Shown here: positions 8,472 through 17,116 of the stretch, in pieces | How positions within the stretch are numbered: position 1 is the stretch's first letter | How the letters are laid out: each line of letters starts with the position of its first letter | Source: Amycolatopsis sulphurea | GTDB lineage: Bacteria; Actinomycetota; Actinomycetes; Mycobacteriales; Pseudonocardiaceae | Direction of reading: 5' to 3' | DNA: 64,000 bases | NCBI RefSeq assembly: GCF_002564045.1 | Contig: NZ_PDJK01000002.1 | Coordinates: forward strand, 2,542,001-2,606,000 | Program-made: the position numbers and the translations under genes | The notes under the pieces: model-generated | Told to the model about the DNA's origin: nothing | Databases searched by the model: none | The model's input: only the letters and a program-made list of their open reading frames with translations

Positions 8472-9460
8472 CGCAGTTCTCCCCGGCAGGGCAGGAGGAA
8501 ACTCGGCGACCCGGTGCCGAACCGGCGGACCTCGGCATTTCCCAAGTCCGCCAACGGGAACGACGTGATCATATCGTCCTGTTGCGCGGCGACGTAACAG
8601 ATTCCGCCGACGACGGCGAAGTGTCGCGGATGCGCACCGCACGGCTGGTCCGCGCTTGCCCGCCCGCCCTTGAACGCCGTGATGCAGTCCGGTCCGCGGT
8701 TGGACAGGTAGGTGCCGGAGTCCAGAACTTCCAGGTGTGCCACCAAAGATCTGCCGCCCGTGGCCGGTGTCCTCGTGACGAACTCGAACTCACCGACGGC
8801 GGTTTCGCGCACTGTCAGCAGCTCACCGGAAAGCTCGCCGGCGACGTAGGCTTCCGCGCTGCCCGGGATGCGGACGAGCTGGCGTGGCCCAGTGCCCGGC
8901 GGCAGCTTCGACACCGACCGCGGCGAAAGCCTCCCTGCCGCGGAGACTGCGTAGCTGCGGATCTCGTCGGTACCCAGATCCACCGCGCTGACCACGGAAC
9001 CGTCCGGCGACGGCACGGCCATGTGGACGTGTGCGGATTCCTGCCGGTCCGCATCGGGGCCGGAGCCGCTGTGCTGCACGAGATCGGTGCGGCCGGCGAT
9101 CCGGCCGTCGTCGCGTAGCGCGAACACTGCGAGGCTGCCGCTGGTGTAGTTGGCGCAGAACAGAAATCGGCCGTCCGGAGATACGGCGAGATGGCACGGA
9201 TCCGCCCCACCGGTGCCCTCCACGTCGAGTGCGGTCAGCTCCCCGCCGTTGAGTGAAATCGACGTGACCGCACCGGTTTCGGTCTCGTTGGCGGCGTACA
9301 CCATGGGCAACGCAGGATGTTCGGCCAGCCAGGACGGTGAAGTCATCGGCAGGGTCGACTCATGCACCAGCTCGCCGGAGGAAGTCCTTCGCAGGACTGA
9401 GATTCCGGCGCCGTTGCCGCCGCTTTCCGCGGTGTAGCAGCCGACCAGCAGCACGCTCAT
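8468..9460 (-). CDS. Beta-propeller lactonase (6-phosphogluconolactonase/YbhE-like)
   Basis: 330 aa seven-bladed beta-propeller with repeated blade motifs such as HLAVSPDGRFLFCANYTSGS and HVHMAVPSPDGSVV. Members of this family hydrolyse sugar lactones. Next to the aldolase and divergent dgoD, a galactono-lactonase feeding D-galactonate is more likely than a pentose-phosphate role, but this is inference. Its ATG overlaps the aldolase stop (ATGA) and its own stop overlaps the GntR start, so the three genes form one tightly coupled unit. Confidence 0.82.
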   Translation of the reverse strand: MSVLLVGCYTAESGGNGAGISVLRRTSSGELVHESTLPMTSPSWLAEHPALPMVYAANETETGAVTSISLNGGELTALDVEGTGGADPCHLAVSPDGRFLFCANYTSGSLAVFALRDDGRIAGRTDLVQHSGSGPDADRQESAHVHMAVPSPDGSVVSAVDLGTDEIRSYAVSAAGRLSPRSVSKLPPGTGPRQLVRIPGSAEAYVAGELSGELLTVRETAVGEFEFVTRTPATGGRSLVAHLEVLDSGTYLSNRGPDCITAFKGGRASADQPCGAHPRHFAVVGGICYVAAQQDDMITSFPLADLGNAEVRRFGTGSPSFLLPCRGELR

Positions 9461-10065
9461 CGCTGCACCAACGCAACGACCCGTGCCCGGATTTCCTCGG
9501 CCGTGCCACGGGTCAGCGCCGATCCGATCCCGCACGCGACCGCGCCCGCGGCAAGCCACTCCGGTACGTCGGCGGGCTCGATTCCGCCCGTCGGCACGAG
9601 CGGAGCCTGCGGCAAGGCCGCGCGTAGGTCCTGCACCCACTGCGGCCCCAGCGCCGAGGCGGGGAAGACCTTCACCGCGTCCGCGCCTTCTTCCAGCGCG
9701 CGCACGATCTCGGTGACCGAGCCGGTGCCGGGAAACGCGGCGGCGCCGTACCGGTGTGCGGTGCGGATAACCTCGGTGTGCAGCGACGGGGACACCAGAA
9801 ACCGCGCCCCGGCCCGGATCGCCGCCGTCGCCGACGATTCGTCGAGCACCGTGCCCGCCCCGATCGTCGCGTCCGGATACGCCGAGGTCAGCTCCTCGAT
9901 CGCGGCCAGCGCGCCCCGGTTCGTGAGCGGCACTTCCACCGACCGGAGCCCGGCGTCGAGCACCGAGCGCGCGGCCGCGACCGCGGAAACCGCATCCGCG
10001 GTCCGCACGATGCCGACGACCCCCTGCCGCATTGCCTCGTGGGTGATCTGCCACCGGTATCCCAT
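9457..10065 (-). CDS. 2-dehydro-3-deoxy-6-phospho-gluconate/galactonate aldolase
   Basis: 202 aa class I aldolase. The catalytic Lys132 lies in AVKVFPAS and the conserved Glu44 in VEVPLT; the phosphate-binding segment is VPTGGIEP. It would cleave KDPG or KDPGal to pyruvate and glyceraldehyde 3-phosphate. The ATG at 10065 is chosen over one 24 bp upstream because GAGGAGG sits just before it. First gene of the operon downstream of the operator. With dgoD opposite, the galactonate substrate is favoured. No 2-oxo-3-deoxygalactonate kinase is present in the window. Confidence 0.87.
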   Translation of the reverse strand: MGYRWQITHEAMRQGVVGIVRTADAVSAVAAARSVLDAGLRSVEVPLTNRGALAAIEELTSAYPDATIGAGTVLDESSATAAIRAGARFLVSPSLHTEVIRTAHRYGAAAFPGTGSVTEIVRALEEGADAVKVFPASALGPQWVQDLRAALPQAPLVPTGGIEPADVPEWLAAGAVACGIGSALTRGTAEEIRARVVALVQR

Positions 10066-10117
10066 CGACGCACCTCCTCGCGACGCCACTGTGGCATGGT
10101 TGCCAGCCGGGCAGTTG

Positions 10118-10136
10118 AAATACTAATTTAGTATTT
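10118..10136. promoter_or_regulatory. Palindromic operator between the dgo-type operon and dgoD
   Basis: Perfect 19 bp palindrome AAATACTAATTTAGTATTT, a striking AT island in GC-rich DNA. It lies midway between the divergent starts at 10065 (-) and 10190 (+). The size and symmetry suit a FadR-type GntR dimer. The AT stretch probably overlaps -10 regions of both promoters, so one bound repressor could silence both sides. Confidence 0.8.
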
Positions 10137-10189
10137 ATTCGCGGGCCAGGCCGGCCCGGGAGGAGAGTCTCCGAGGAGGTGGCATCCGG

Positions 10190-11338
10190 ATGAAGATCAC
10201 CGGGATCGAGACGTTCCTGGTCGCTCCGCGCTGGCTGTTTCTCAAGGTCAGCACGGATGAAGGCAGCTGCGGCTGGGGTGAGCCCGTGGTCGAGGGCCGG
10301 GCGGGTACGGTCCGCGCGGCCGTGCACGAGCTGGCCGAGCTGGTCGTCGGCAAGGATCCGCTGCGGATCGAGGAGCACTGGCAGGTGCTGCGCCGAGGCG
10401 GGTTCTACCGGGGTGGGCCGGTGCTCTCCAGCGCGCTGGCCGGGATCGACCATGCGCTGTGGGACATCGCCGGGAAGGCGCGCGGCGTGCCGGTGCACGA
10501 GCTGCTCGGCGGCCCGGTCCGCGATCGGGTGCGGGTGTACTCCTGGGTCGGCGGCGATCGTCCGTCCGGCATTTTCGACGCGGTGTCCGCGCAGGTCGCC
10601 GCCGGGTTTACGGCGGTGAAGATGAACGTCGCCGGCCCGCTGGCCCCGATCGCCTCACCCGCCGAGGCGAACGCCGCCCTCGCCCGCGCCCGGCAGGCGC
10701 GCGAGGCCCTCGGCCCGGACCGCGACCTGGCGATCGACTTCCACGGCCGCGTCTCCCCGGCCATGGCGCGGCGGCTGCTGAAGATGCTCGAAGAAGTCCA
10801 GCCGATGTTCGTCGAGGAACCAATCCTGCCCGAACTGCCCGCGACGGCGCTCGCGTCCGTGGTCGAGACCTCCACCGTCCCGATCGCGACCGGGGAACGG
10901 CTCTACTCGCGCTGGGAGTTCAAACCGGTACTGGACGCCGGGGTCGCCGTGGTCCAGCCGGACCCGTCACACGCCGGCGGCATCTCCGAACTGCGGCGGA
11001 TCGCCTCACTCGCGGAGATCTACGGCGCGCACCTCGCCCCACACTGCCCACTCGGCCCGATCTCACTCGCCGCCGCCTTGCAGGTCGCGTTCGCGACGCC
11101 GAATTTCCTGATCCAGGAACAGAGTTTCGGTATGCACTACCACGATGGCCGCGAGCCGGTGGCTTATCTGGCCGACTCCGCGCTGTTCCGGTTCACCGAC
11201 GGGTACGCGGCCCGCCCGCTCGCCCCCGGGCTCGGCGTCGAGATCGACGAGGGGGCCGTCCGGCGGGCCGATGAAGCCGGGCACGAGTGGCGGTCGCCGG
11301 TGTGGCGGTTGGCGGATGGGGGATTGGCTGAATGGTGA
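10190..11338 (+). CDS. dgoD: D-galactonate dehydratase
   Basis: 382 aa enolase-superfamily enzyme very like E. coli DgoD over its whole length (GGFYRGGP, AYSWVGGDRP-like, DFHGRVS, LAPHCPLGPI). Metal ligands are Asp183, Glu209 and Glu236. The acid/base residues His185 and His285 are at the E. coli positions. It dehydrates D-galactonate to 2-dehydro-3-deoxygalactonate. The start ATG follows a GAGGAGG site 8 bp upstream. It diverges from the regulator/aldolase operon across the shared operator, completing a near-full De Ley-Doudoroff locus. Confidence 0.93.
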   Translation: MKITGIETFLVAPRWLFLKVSTDEGSCGWGEPVVEGRAGTVRAAVHELAELVVGKDPLRIEEHWQVLRRGGFYRGGPVLSSALAGIDHALWDIAGKARGVPVHELLGGPVRDRVRVYSWVGGDRPSGIFDAVSAQVAAGFTAVKMNVAGPLAPIASPAEANAALARARQAREALGPDRDLAIDFHGRVSPAMARRLLKMLEEVQPMFVEEPILPELPATALASVVETSTVPIATGERLYSRWEFKPVLDAGVAVVQPDPSHAGGISELRRIASLAEIYGAHLAPHCPLGPISLAAALQVAFATPNFLIQEQSFGMHYHDGREPVAYLADSALFRFTDGYAARPLAPGLGVEIDEGAVRRADEAGHEWRSPVWRLADGGLAEW

Positions 11339-11376
11339 GGCTTCGTGATCGCGCGACCGCTGCACCCGGCAGAACG

Positions 11377-11429
11377 GCTGTGAAGGGGCCCTTCACGGAC
11401 TCAGAGTCCGTGAAGGGCCCCTTCACAGC
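11377..11429. repeat. Stand-alone 53 bp palindrome after dgoD
   Basis: GCTGTGAAGGGGCCCTTCAC, centre GGACTCAGAGTCC, then the complement. It lies 38 bp after the dgoD stop and 54 bp before purB, in a co-directional gap. It probably ends dgoD transcription, separating it from purB. Each arm also contains its own 16-17 bp palindrome, so the DNA could form two small hairpins or one long one. Confidence 0.85.
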
Positions 11430-11483
11430 TGGGTAGCCACGGTCCCACCCAACCGCCCTGACCTGCGCAGGTATCGTGGTCCC

Positions 11484-12911
11484 GTGACGGACAAGCCTCG
11501 TATTCCCAACGTGCTCGCCGCCCGGTACGCCTCGCCCGAGCTGGTGCGGTTGTGGTCCCCGGAGCGCAAAGTGGTGCTGGAGCGCCAGTTGTGGCTCGCT
11601 GTGCTGCGTGCGCAGAGTGAGCTGGGGGTCGAGGTGCCCGACGGGGTGCTCGCCGACTACGAGGGGGTCGTCGAGCAGGTCGATCTCGACTCCATCGCCG
11701 CCCGGGAGCGCGTGACCCGGCACGACGTGAAGGCTCGCATCGAGGAGTTCAACGCGCTCGCCGGGCACGAGCACGTGCACAAGGGCATGACCTCGCGCGA
11801 CCTCACCGAGAACGTCGAGCAGTTGCAGCAGTTGCGTTCCCTGGAGCTGATCCGCGGCCGCGTCGCCGCGGTGCTGGCGCGGCTGGCCGCGCTCGGGGTG
11901 GAGCATTCCGACCTGGTGATGGCGGGGCGTTCGCACAACGTCGCCGCGCAGGCCACGACGCTGGGCAAGCGGTTCGCCACGGCGGCGGACGAGTTGCTGG
12001 TCGCCTTCGCCCGGCTCGACGAGCTGATCGGCCGTTACCCGCTGCGCGGGATCAAGGGGCCGGTCGGCACCGCGCAGGACATGCTCGACCTGCTCGGGGA
12101 CGAGTCCGCGCTGGCGCGGCTGGAGACCCGGATCGCCGAGCATCTCGGATTCGCCAACCACTTCGTCAGTGTCGGCCAGGTCTATCCGCGCTCGCTCGAC
12201 TTCGACGTACTGTCCACTGTGGTCCAGCTGGCCGCCGCGCCGTCCAGCCTGGCCAAGACGATCCGGCTGATGGCCGGGCACGAGCTGGTCACGGAGGGCT
12301 TCAAACCCGGCCAGGTCGGCTCGTCGGCCATGCCGCACAAGATGAACACCCGCTCCTGTGAGCGCGTGAACGGGCTCGCCGTGGTGCTGCGCGGCTACCT
12401 GTCGATGATCGGCGAGCTGGCCGGCGACCAGTGGAACGAGGGCGACGTCTCGGATTCGGTGGTACGCCGGGTCGCGCTGCCGGACGCGTTCTTCGCTCTC
12501 GACGGGCTGCTGGAGACCTTCCTCACGGTGCTGGGCGAATTCGGCGCCTTCCCGGCCGTGGTGGAGCGTGAGCTTGATCGCTATCTCCCGTTCCTGGCCA
12601 CGACGAAGGTGCTGATGGCCTCGGTACGCCGCGGCGTCGGCCGGGAGACCGCGCACGAGGCGATCAAGGAGAACGCGGTCGGCGTCGCGCTGGCGATGCG
12701 CGAGCGCGGCGCGGAGAACGACCTGCTCGACCGGCTCGCCGCCGACGAACGGCTCCCGCTCGACCGTGCTGAGCTCGACGATCTGCTCGCCGACCGGATC
12801 TCGTTCACCGGCGTCGCCCCGCGGCAGGTGGAGGAGGTCGCCCGCCGGGTGGCGGACGTGCTCAAGCGGTTCCCGGACGCCGCGGCCTACACCCCGCAGC
12901 CGATCCTGTGA
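11484..12911 (+). CDS. purB: Adenylosuccinate lyase
   Basis: 475 aa fumarase/aspartase-superfamily enzyme. It eliminates fumarate from SAICAR and from adenylosuccinate, steps 8 and 12 of purine/AMP synthesis. The signature GSSAMPHKMNT carries the flexible catalytic loop, and the conserved HKGMTSRDLTENV and GPVGTAQDML segments are present. The GTG at 11484 opens a normal-length protein. It lies upstream of purC by 5 kb, with an amino acid importer and two other genes between, as part of a dispersed purine region on the + strand. Confidence 0.95.
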   Translation: MTDKPRIPNVLAARYASPELVRLWSPERKVVLERQLWLAVLRAQSELGVEVPDGVLADYEGVVEQVDLDSIAARERVTRHDVKARIEEFNALAGHEHVHKGMTSRDLTENVEQLQQLRSLELIRGRVAAVLARLAALGVEHSDLVMAGRSHNVAAQATTLGKRFATAADELLVAFARLDELIGRYPLRGIKGPVGTAQDMLDLLGDESALARLETRIAEHLGFANHFVSVGQVYPRSLDFDVLSTVVQLAAAPSSLAKTIRLMAGHELVTEGFKPGQVGSSAMPHKMNTRSCERVNGLAVVLRGYLSMIGELAGDQWNEGDVSDSVVRRVALPDAFFALDGLLETFLTVLGEFGAFPAVVERELDRYLPFLATTKVLMASVRRGVGRETAHEAIKENAVGVALAMRERGAENDLLDRLAADERLPLDRAELDDLLADRISFTGVAPRQVEEVARRVADVLKRFPDAAAYTPQPIL

Positions 12912-12990
12912 TCATCCGCACCACGTCCACCGGCTGAGACGGGCTTACCCCGACGAGCGAAATCCTTAACCTCGGACGCCGAAACCCTGC

Positions 12991-13022
12991 AAGTGCCAGG
13001 TCGCACCCGCGGCCTGGCACTT
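12991..13022 (+). terminator. Hairpin terminator upstream of the importer lipoprotein
   Basis: Stem AAGTGCCAGG/CCTGGCACTT (10 bp) with a 12 nt loop, followed by TTCTTG. It lies 80 bp after purB and 28 bp before the first solute-binding gene, so it may act as terminator or leader hairpin. Confidence 0.6.
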
Positions 13023-13049
13023 CTTGCCGTGCGGACCAGGAAGAAGCCC

Positions 13050-13853
13050 ATGAGAAAGCTCCTCAGCACCCTCGTACTCGTCGTGACCGCCACCGCCGGG
13101 CTCGCCGCCTGTGGTTCGTCCGGCGACGCCGGGCAGACCCTGCGGGTCGGCACCCTCGCCGACGCCCCGCCGAGCATCTTCCTCCAGGATGGCCGGTTCA
13201 CCGGGTATGACAACGAGCTGCTGAGGGACATCGCCCAGCGCGAGGGCTTCCAGGTCGAGTTCGTCGGCACCGAGTTCGCCACGCTGCTGGGCAAGGTGGC
13301 CGGCGGGCAGCTCGACATCGGCAGCTCGACGATCTCCGCGACCGGTGCGCGCAAGAAGACCGTGGCGTTCTCGAACGGCTACGACACGAGCTACACCACC
13401 GTGGTCACGAAAAAGGGCGCCGCGCTGAGCGGTCCGGGTTCGTTCGCGGGCAAGCGGCTGGGCGTGGTGCAGGGCTCGGTGCAGGACGAGTTCGCGGCGA
13501 AGCTCGCCGGCGCCGAGGTCGTGCGGTTCCCGGACTACAACGCCGGGTTCGCCCAGCTGCGCAGCGGCGGGCTGGACGGCTGGGTGGTGCCGAAGGACAT
13601 CGGCCAGAAGTACTTCGACCAGAACCCGGCGGTACCACTGGAATTCGGCTACACCGTGCTGGACAAGGACACCCCATCCGCGTTCGCGGTGGCCAAATCG
13701 AACACCGACCTGCTAAACAAGATCAACGACGGGCTGGCCAAGGCGATCGCGGACGGTACCGCCGCCAGGCTGCACGCGCAGTTCTACCGGTCCGCGCCGA
13801 TCGCGAAGGAACTCGACAAGGGAGGCTCGGGTCTGCCGGTGAAGAACTCGTGA
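13050..13853 (+). CDS. Amino acid ABC transporter solute-binding lipoprotein 1
   Basis: 267 aa. A signal peptide with lipobox LAAC puts Cys21 as the lipidated residue. The mature part is a family 3 periplasmic-type binding protein (GYDNELLRDIAQREGFQVEF, SGKRLGVVQGS-like segment). It should capture a polar amino acid or similar ligand at the membrane surface for the permease and ATPase downstream. The next gene is a clear paralogue, so the operon has two alternative receptors from a tandem duplication. Confidence 0.88.
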   Translation: MRKLLSTLVLVVTATAGLAACGSSGDAGQTLRVGTLADAPPSIFLQDGRFTGYDNELLRDIAQREGFQVEFVGTEFATLLGKVAGGQLDIGSSTISATGARKKTVAFSNGYDTSYTTVVTKKGAALSGPGSFAGKRLGVVQGSVQDEFAAKLAGAEVVRFPDYNAGFAQLRSGGLDGWVVPKDIGQKYFDQNPAVPLEFGYTVLDKDTPSAFAVAKSNTDLLNKINDGLAKAIADGTAARLHAQFYRSAPIAKELDKGGSGLPVKNS

Positions 13854-13922
13854 ATAAGCCCGGCAGTTGGCATAAGATTCACCGTCTGGTCCGGTCGAAG
13901 AGCGCGGAAGCCTAGGAGTGAC

Positions 13923-14684
13923 ATGAAGAAGCTGATGGTCACCGCTGTCGCGGCGGCGCTGGTCGCCGGGCTCACCGCCTGCGACGGCGCGGACAGCGAC
14001 ACGCTGCGGGTCGGCACGCTGAGCGACTCCCGGCCCAACGCCTACCAGGAAAACGGCACCTACACCGGATTCGACAACGAGCTGCTCCGCGCGATCGCGG
14101 ACAAGGAGGGGCTCAAGCTGGAGTTCGCGTCCAGCGACTTCTCCGCCCTGCTCGGCCAGGTCGCGAGTGGTTCGTTCGACGTCGGCAGCGGGGGCATCGC
14201 GCAGACCGACGAGCGCAAGAAGACGGTGGCGTTCAGCAATCCGTACAACTACCAGTCGCTGGGCATCGAGGCCAAGCCCGAGGCCGGGGTGAGCGACGAG
14301 AACTCGTTGTCGGGCAAGCGGGTCGGCGTGGTGCAGGGCACCGTGTCGGACACCTGGCTCGCGGCGAACGCGGCCGCCGCGCAGGCGGTGCGCTTCCCGA
14401 ACGACGCGGCCGTGGTCAGCGCGCTCACCAGCGGCGGAATCGCCGCGGCGGTGTTCGACCAGGTCTCCGCCGAGGACTACGCGAAGAAGAATCCCGGGCT
14501 GAAGGTCACGAAGGTGATCACCACGACCATTCCGCACGGGTTCGCGGTGCGCAAGGGCAACAACGAGCTGCTGGCCAAGCTGAACGACGGGATCAAGAAG
14601 GTCATCGCGGACGGCGCCTGGCAGAAGGTGCACCAGCGGTTCGAGCCGGGCCAGCCGGTCCCCGCCGACTTCAAGAGCAAGTGA
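13923..14684 (+). CDS. Amino acid ABC transporter solute-binding lipoprotein 2
   Basis: 253 aa lipoprotein with lipobox LTAC (Cys20) and the same family 3 layout as the gene before it (TLRVGTLSDSRP, YTGFDNELLRAIADKEG, GKRVGVVQGTVSD). The shared motifs align along the full length, indicating tandem duplication followed by divergence. The ATG has a TAGGAG site 6 bp upstream. It ends 4 bp before the permease start, so this copy is the one most closely tied to the transport complex. Confidence 0.88.
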   Translation: MKKLMVTAVAAALVAGLTACDGADSDTLRVGTLSDSRPNAYQENGTYTGFDNELLRAIADKEGLKLEFASSDFSALLGQVASGSFDVGSGGIAQTDERKKTVAFSNPYNYQSLGIEAKPEAGVSDENSLSGKRVGVVQGTVSDTWLAANAAAAQAVRFPNDAAVVSALTSGGIAAAVFDQVSAEDYAKKNPGLKVTKVITTTIPHGFAVRKGNNELLAKLNDGIKKVIADGAWQKVHQRFEPGQPVPADFKSK

Positions 14685-14688
14685 ACAG

Positions 14689-15432
14689 ATGGATCAGTTC
14701 TTCGACACGTTCCTCGACTGGGACTACATCTGGCAGGTCTTCCCGGATCTGCTCAAGACCGGGCTGGGCAACACGCTGATCCTGTCCGCCTCTTCGGCGG
14801 TGATCGGCACCGCGGGGGGCATGGTGCTGGCGGTGATGGGGCTTTCGGCGAAGCGCTGGCTGCGCTGGCCCGCGCGGGTGTACACGGACATCTTCCGGGG
14901 GCTGCCGGCCATCCTCACCATCCTGGTGATCGGCCAGGGCCTGGCCACGCTCGCGCGCGGGCTGGTGGGCACCAGCCCGTATCCGCTGGGCATCCTGGCG
15001 CTCAGCCTGATCGCCGGGGCCTACATCGGGGAGATCTTCCGGGCCGGCATCCAGAGTGTCGACAAAGGACAGTTGGAGGCCAGCCGCGCGCTCGGCATGA
15101 GCTACAGCAAGGCGATGCTGCTGGTGGTCATCCCGCAGGGGGTGCGCCGGGTGCTGCCCGCGCTGGTGAACCAGTTCATCTCGCTGGTGAAGGATTCGAC
15201 GCTGGTGTACTTCCTCGGGTTCATCACCTCGCAGCGTGAGCTGTTCCGGATCGGCCAGGACCTCGCGGCCACCACCGGCAACGAATCGCCGCTGGTCGCC
15301 GCGGGCTGCGTGTACCTGGTGATCACGATCCCGCTCACGCACCTGGTGAACTACATCGACAAGCGGCTGCAGACCGGCGGCAAGGTGCGCGCCGGTACCG
15401 AACTCGCGGCCGGTGAGGCGGTGAAAGCGTGA
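14689..15432 (+). CDS. Amino acid ABC transporter permease (HisMQ/GlnP type)
   Basis: 247 aa membrane protein with about five helices. The conserved EAA loop reads KGQLEASRALGMSYSKAM, where the ATPase docks. The start segment TGLGNTLILSASSAVIGT is typical of polar amino acid permeases. It would form a homodimer channel with the ATPase encoded next. Its stop overlaps the ATPase GTG start by 4 bp. Confidence 0.9.
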   Translation: MDQFFDTFLDWDYIWQVFPDLLKTGLGNTLILSASSAVIGTAGGMVLAVMGLSAKRWLRWPARVYTDIFRGLPAILTILVIGQGLATLARGLVGTSPYPLGILALSLIAGAYIGEIFRAGIQSVDKGQLEASRALGMSYSKAMLLVVIPQGVRRVLPALVNQFISLVKDSTLVYFLGFITSQRELFRIGQDLAATTGNESPLVAAGCVYLVITIPLTHLVNYIDKRLQTGGKVRAGTELAAGEAVKA

Positions 15433-16172
15433 CGACGACAGCGGTGCGGTCCTCTTCGGTGGAACTGCGGGACATCCATGTCTCCTTCGGCACCCTGGAG
15501 GTGCTGCGCGGGGTGGATCTGAAGGTGCCGAGCGCGAGTACGACCTGCGTGATCGGCCCGTCCGGCTCGGGCAAGTCGACGCTGCTGCGGTGCGTGAACC
15601 GGTTGCAGGAGCCCGATCGGGGCGACCTGCTGCTCGACGGCGAAAGCGTGATCAAGGCCGACCCGGACGTGCTGCGCCAGCGGGTGGGCATGGTCTTCCA
15701 GCACTTCAACCTGTTCCCGCATCGCACCGTGCTGGACAACATCGTGCTGCCGCTGCGCAGTGTGCGGAAGCTGTCCAAAGAGGACGCAGCGGAACGGGCG
15801 CGGGCGCGGCTGGCCGAGGTGGGGCTTGCGGACAAGGCCCCGTATCGCCCGGCCGCGTTGTCCGGCGGTCAGCAGCAACGGGTGGCGATCGCCCGCGCGC
15901 TGGCCATGGAGCCCGAGGTGATGCTGTTCGACGAGGCGACCAGCGCGCTGGATCCGGAACTGGTGAAGGGCATCCTCGACCTGATGGCCGAACTCGCCGG
16001 CCGCGGCCTGACCCTGCTCGTGGTGACTCACGAGATGGGCTTCGCGCGCCGCGTGGCCGACGAGGTCGCCTTCATGGACGGCGGCCGCATCGTCGAGCAC
16101 GGCACTCCGGACCGGATCTTCGACGAGCCGTCGAGCCCCCGGCTGCAGCAGTTCCTCTCGCAAGTCCTCTGA
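15429..16172 (+). CDS. Amino acid ABC transporter ATPase (GlnQ type)
   Basis: 247 aa with Walker A GPSGSGKST, Q-loop MVFQHFNLFPH, signature LSGGQQQRVAIARAL, Walker B VMLFDEATSALDPE and the H-loop VTHEMG. It powers uptake by the upstream permease and lipoproteins. It starts with GTG inside the permease stop, and is the last gene of the four-gene operon. Confidence 0.93.
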   Translation: MTTTAVRSSSVELRDIHVSFGTLEVLRGVDLKVPSASTTCVIGPSGSGKSTLLRCVNRLQEPDRGDLLLDGESVIKADPDVLRQRVGMVFQHFNLFPHRTVLDNIVLPLRSVRKLSKEDAAERARARLAEVGLADKAPYRPAALSGGQQQRVAIARALAMEPEVMLFDEATSALDPELVKGILDLMAELAGRGLTLLVVTHEMGFARRVADEVAFMDGGRIVEHGTPDRIFDEPSSPRLQQFLSQVL

Positions 16173-16228
16173 CCCCCGCCTCTCCCCGGGAGCCTTGCCG
16201 GCCGCGATAGCTGGTTAGGCTGAGCGAT

Positions 16229-17116
16229 ATGACGACCGTCTCCCAGCTGACGTATTACCCGATCAAGGGCTGTGCGGGCACGTCGGTGGCGGATGCCGAG
16301 GTGACGCCGGCGGGGCTGGCTCACGACCGGTGTTTCGTCATCACCTCGCCGGACGGGGAGTTCCGCAGCCAGCGCCGGTTTCCGGTGCTGGCCGCGGTGC
16401 GTCCGCGGGTGCTCGACGGCGGTCGGCGGCTGGCCTTGTCCGCGCCCGGGGTGGAGGATCTCGTGATCGAGGTCCGCCCGGACGGGCGGCGGCAGCCGGC
16501 GAGCGTGTTCACCTGGCACGGCGAGGGCGTGCATCAGGGTGCGGACGCGGCCGAGTGGTTTTCCGCGGTGCTGGGTGTGCCGTCGGTGCTGCTCGGGGTC
16601 TCGCCCGCGCACGAGCGCGTGACGAGCGGGGAGATCCCCGGCACCACGACGTTCGCGGACGGGCATGCGGTGCTGGTCGCCTCGGAGTCCTCTTTGGACT
16701 GTCTGAACGAGCGGATCGCCGCCCGTGGCGGGGAACCGGTGCCGATGGACCGGTTCCGGCCGAACGTGGTGGTGCGCGGGTGGGTGACGCCTTACACCGA
16801 GGATTCGGTACGTCGCCTGCGGGCCGGGGGTGTGGAGCTGGGTTACGCCAAGCTGTGCGTGCGCTGCGCGGTGCCGATGGTCGATCAGGCCACCGGCGAA
16901 CGTCGTGGGCCGGAGCCGATTCGCACGCTCGCGACGTATCGCCGTGACGTCGAGGGCGGGGTTCTGTTCGGCATGAAGGCGGCGGTGCTCCAGCCGGGTC
17001 AGCTGGCCGTGGGCGACGCGGTGATGGTGCATTCGCCGGACGAACTCAGCCCGAGCACGGTGGCCGCCGAGCCGCCGTTCACCGCGACCGAGAGCCGGCC
17101 CGCCGAATCGGGGTAG
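16229..17116 (+). CDS. MOSC domain protein (molybdenum cofactor-linked)
   Basis: 295 aa. It has an N-terminal MOSC beta-barrel (QLTYYPIKGCAG) and a C-terminal MOSC domain with the conserved Cys in KLCVRCAVPMVDQATG. Bacterial YcbX and eukaryotic mARC share this layout; such proteins bind Mo cofactor and reduce N-hydroxylated compounds. There is no ferredoxin domain here, so an external electron donor would be needed. Its last 118 bp overlap the convergent SAM hydrolase gene, and both frames encode well-conserved C-terminal residues. Confidence 0.85.
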   Translation: MTTVSQLTYYPIKGCAGTSVADAEVTPAGLAHDRCFVITSPDGEFRSQRRFPVLAAVRPRVLDGGRRLALSAPGVEDLVIEVRPDGRRQPASVFTWHGEGVHQGADAAEWFSAVLGVPSVLLGVSPAHERVTSGEIPGTTTFADGHAVLVASESSLDCLNERIAARGGEPVPMDRFRPNVVVRGWVTPYTEDSVRRLRAGGVELGYAKLCVRCAVPMVDQATGERRGPEPIRTLATYRRDVEGGVLFGMKAAVLQPGQLAVGDAVMVHSPDELSPSTVAAEPPFTATESRPAESG

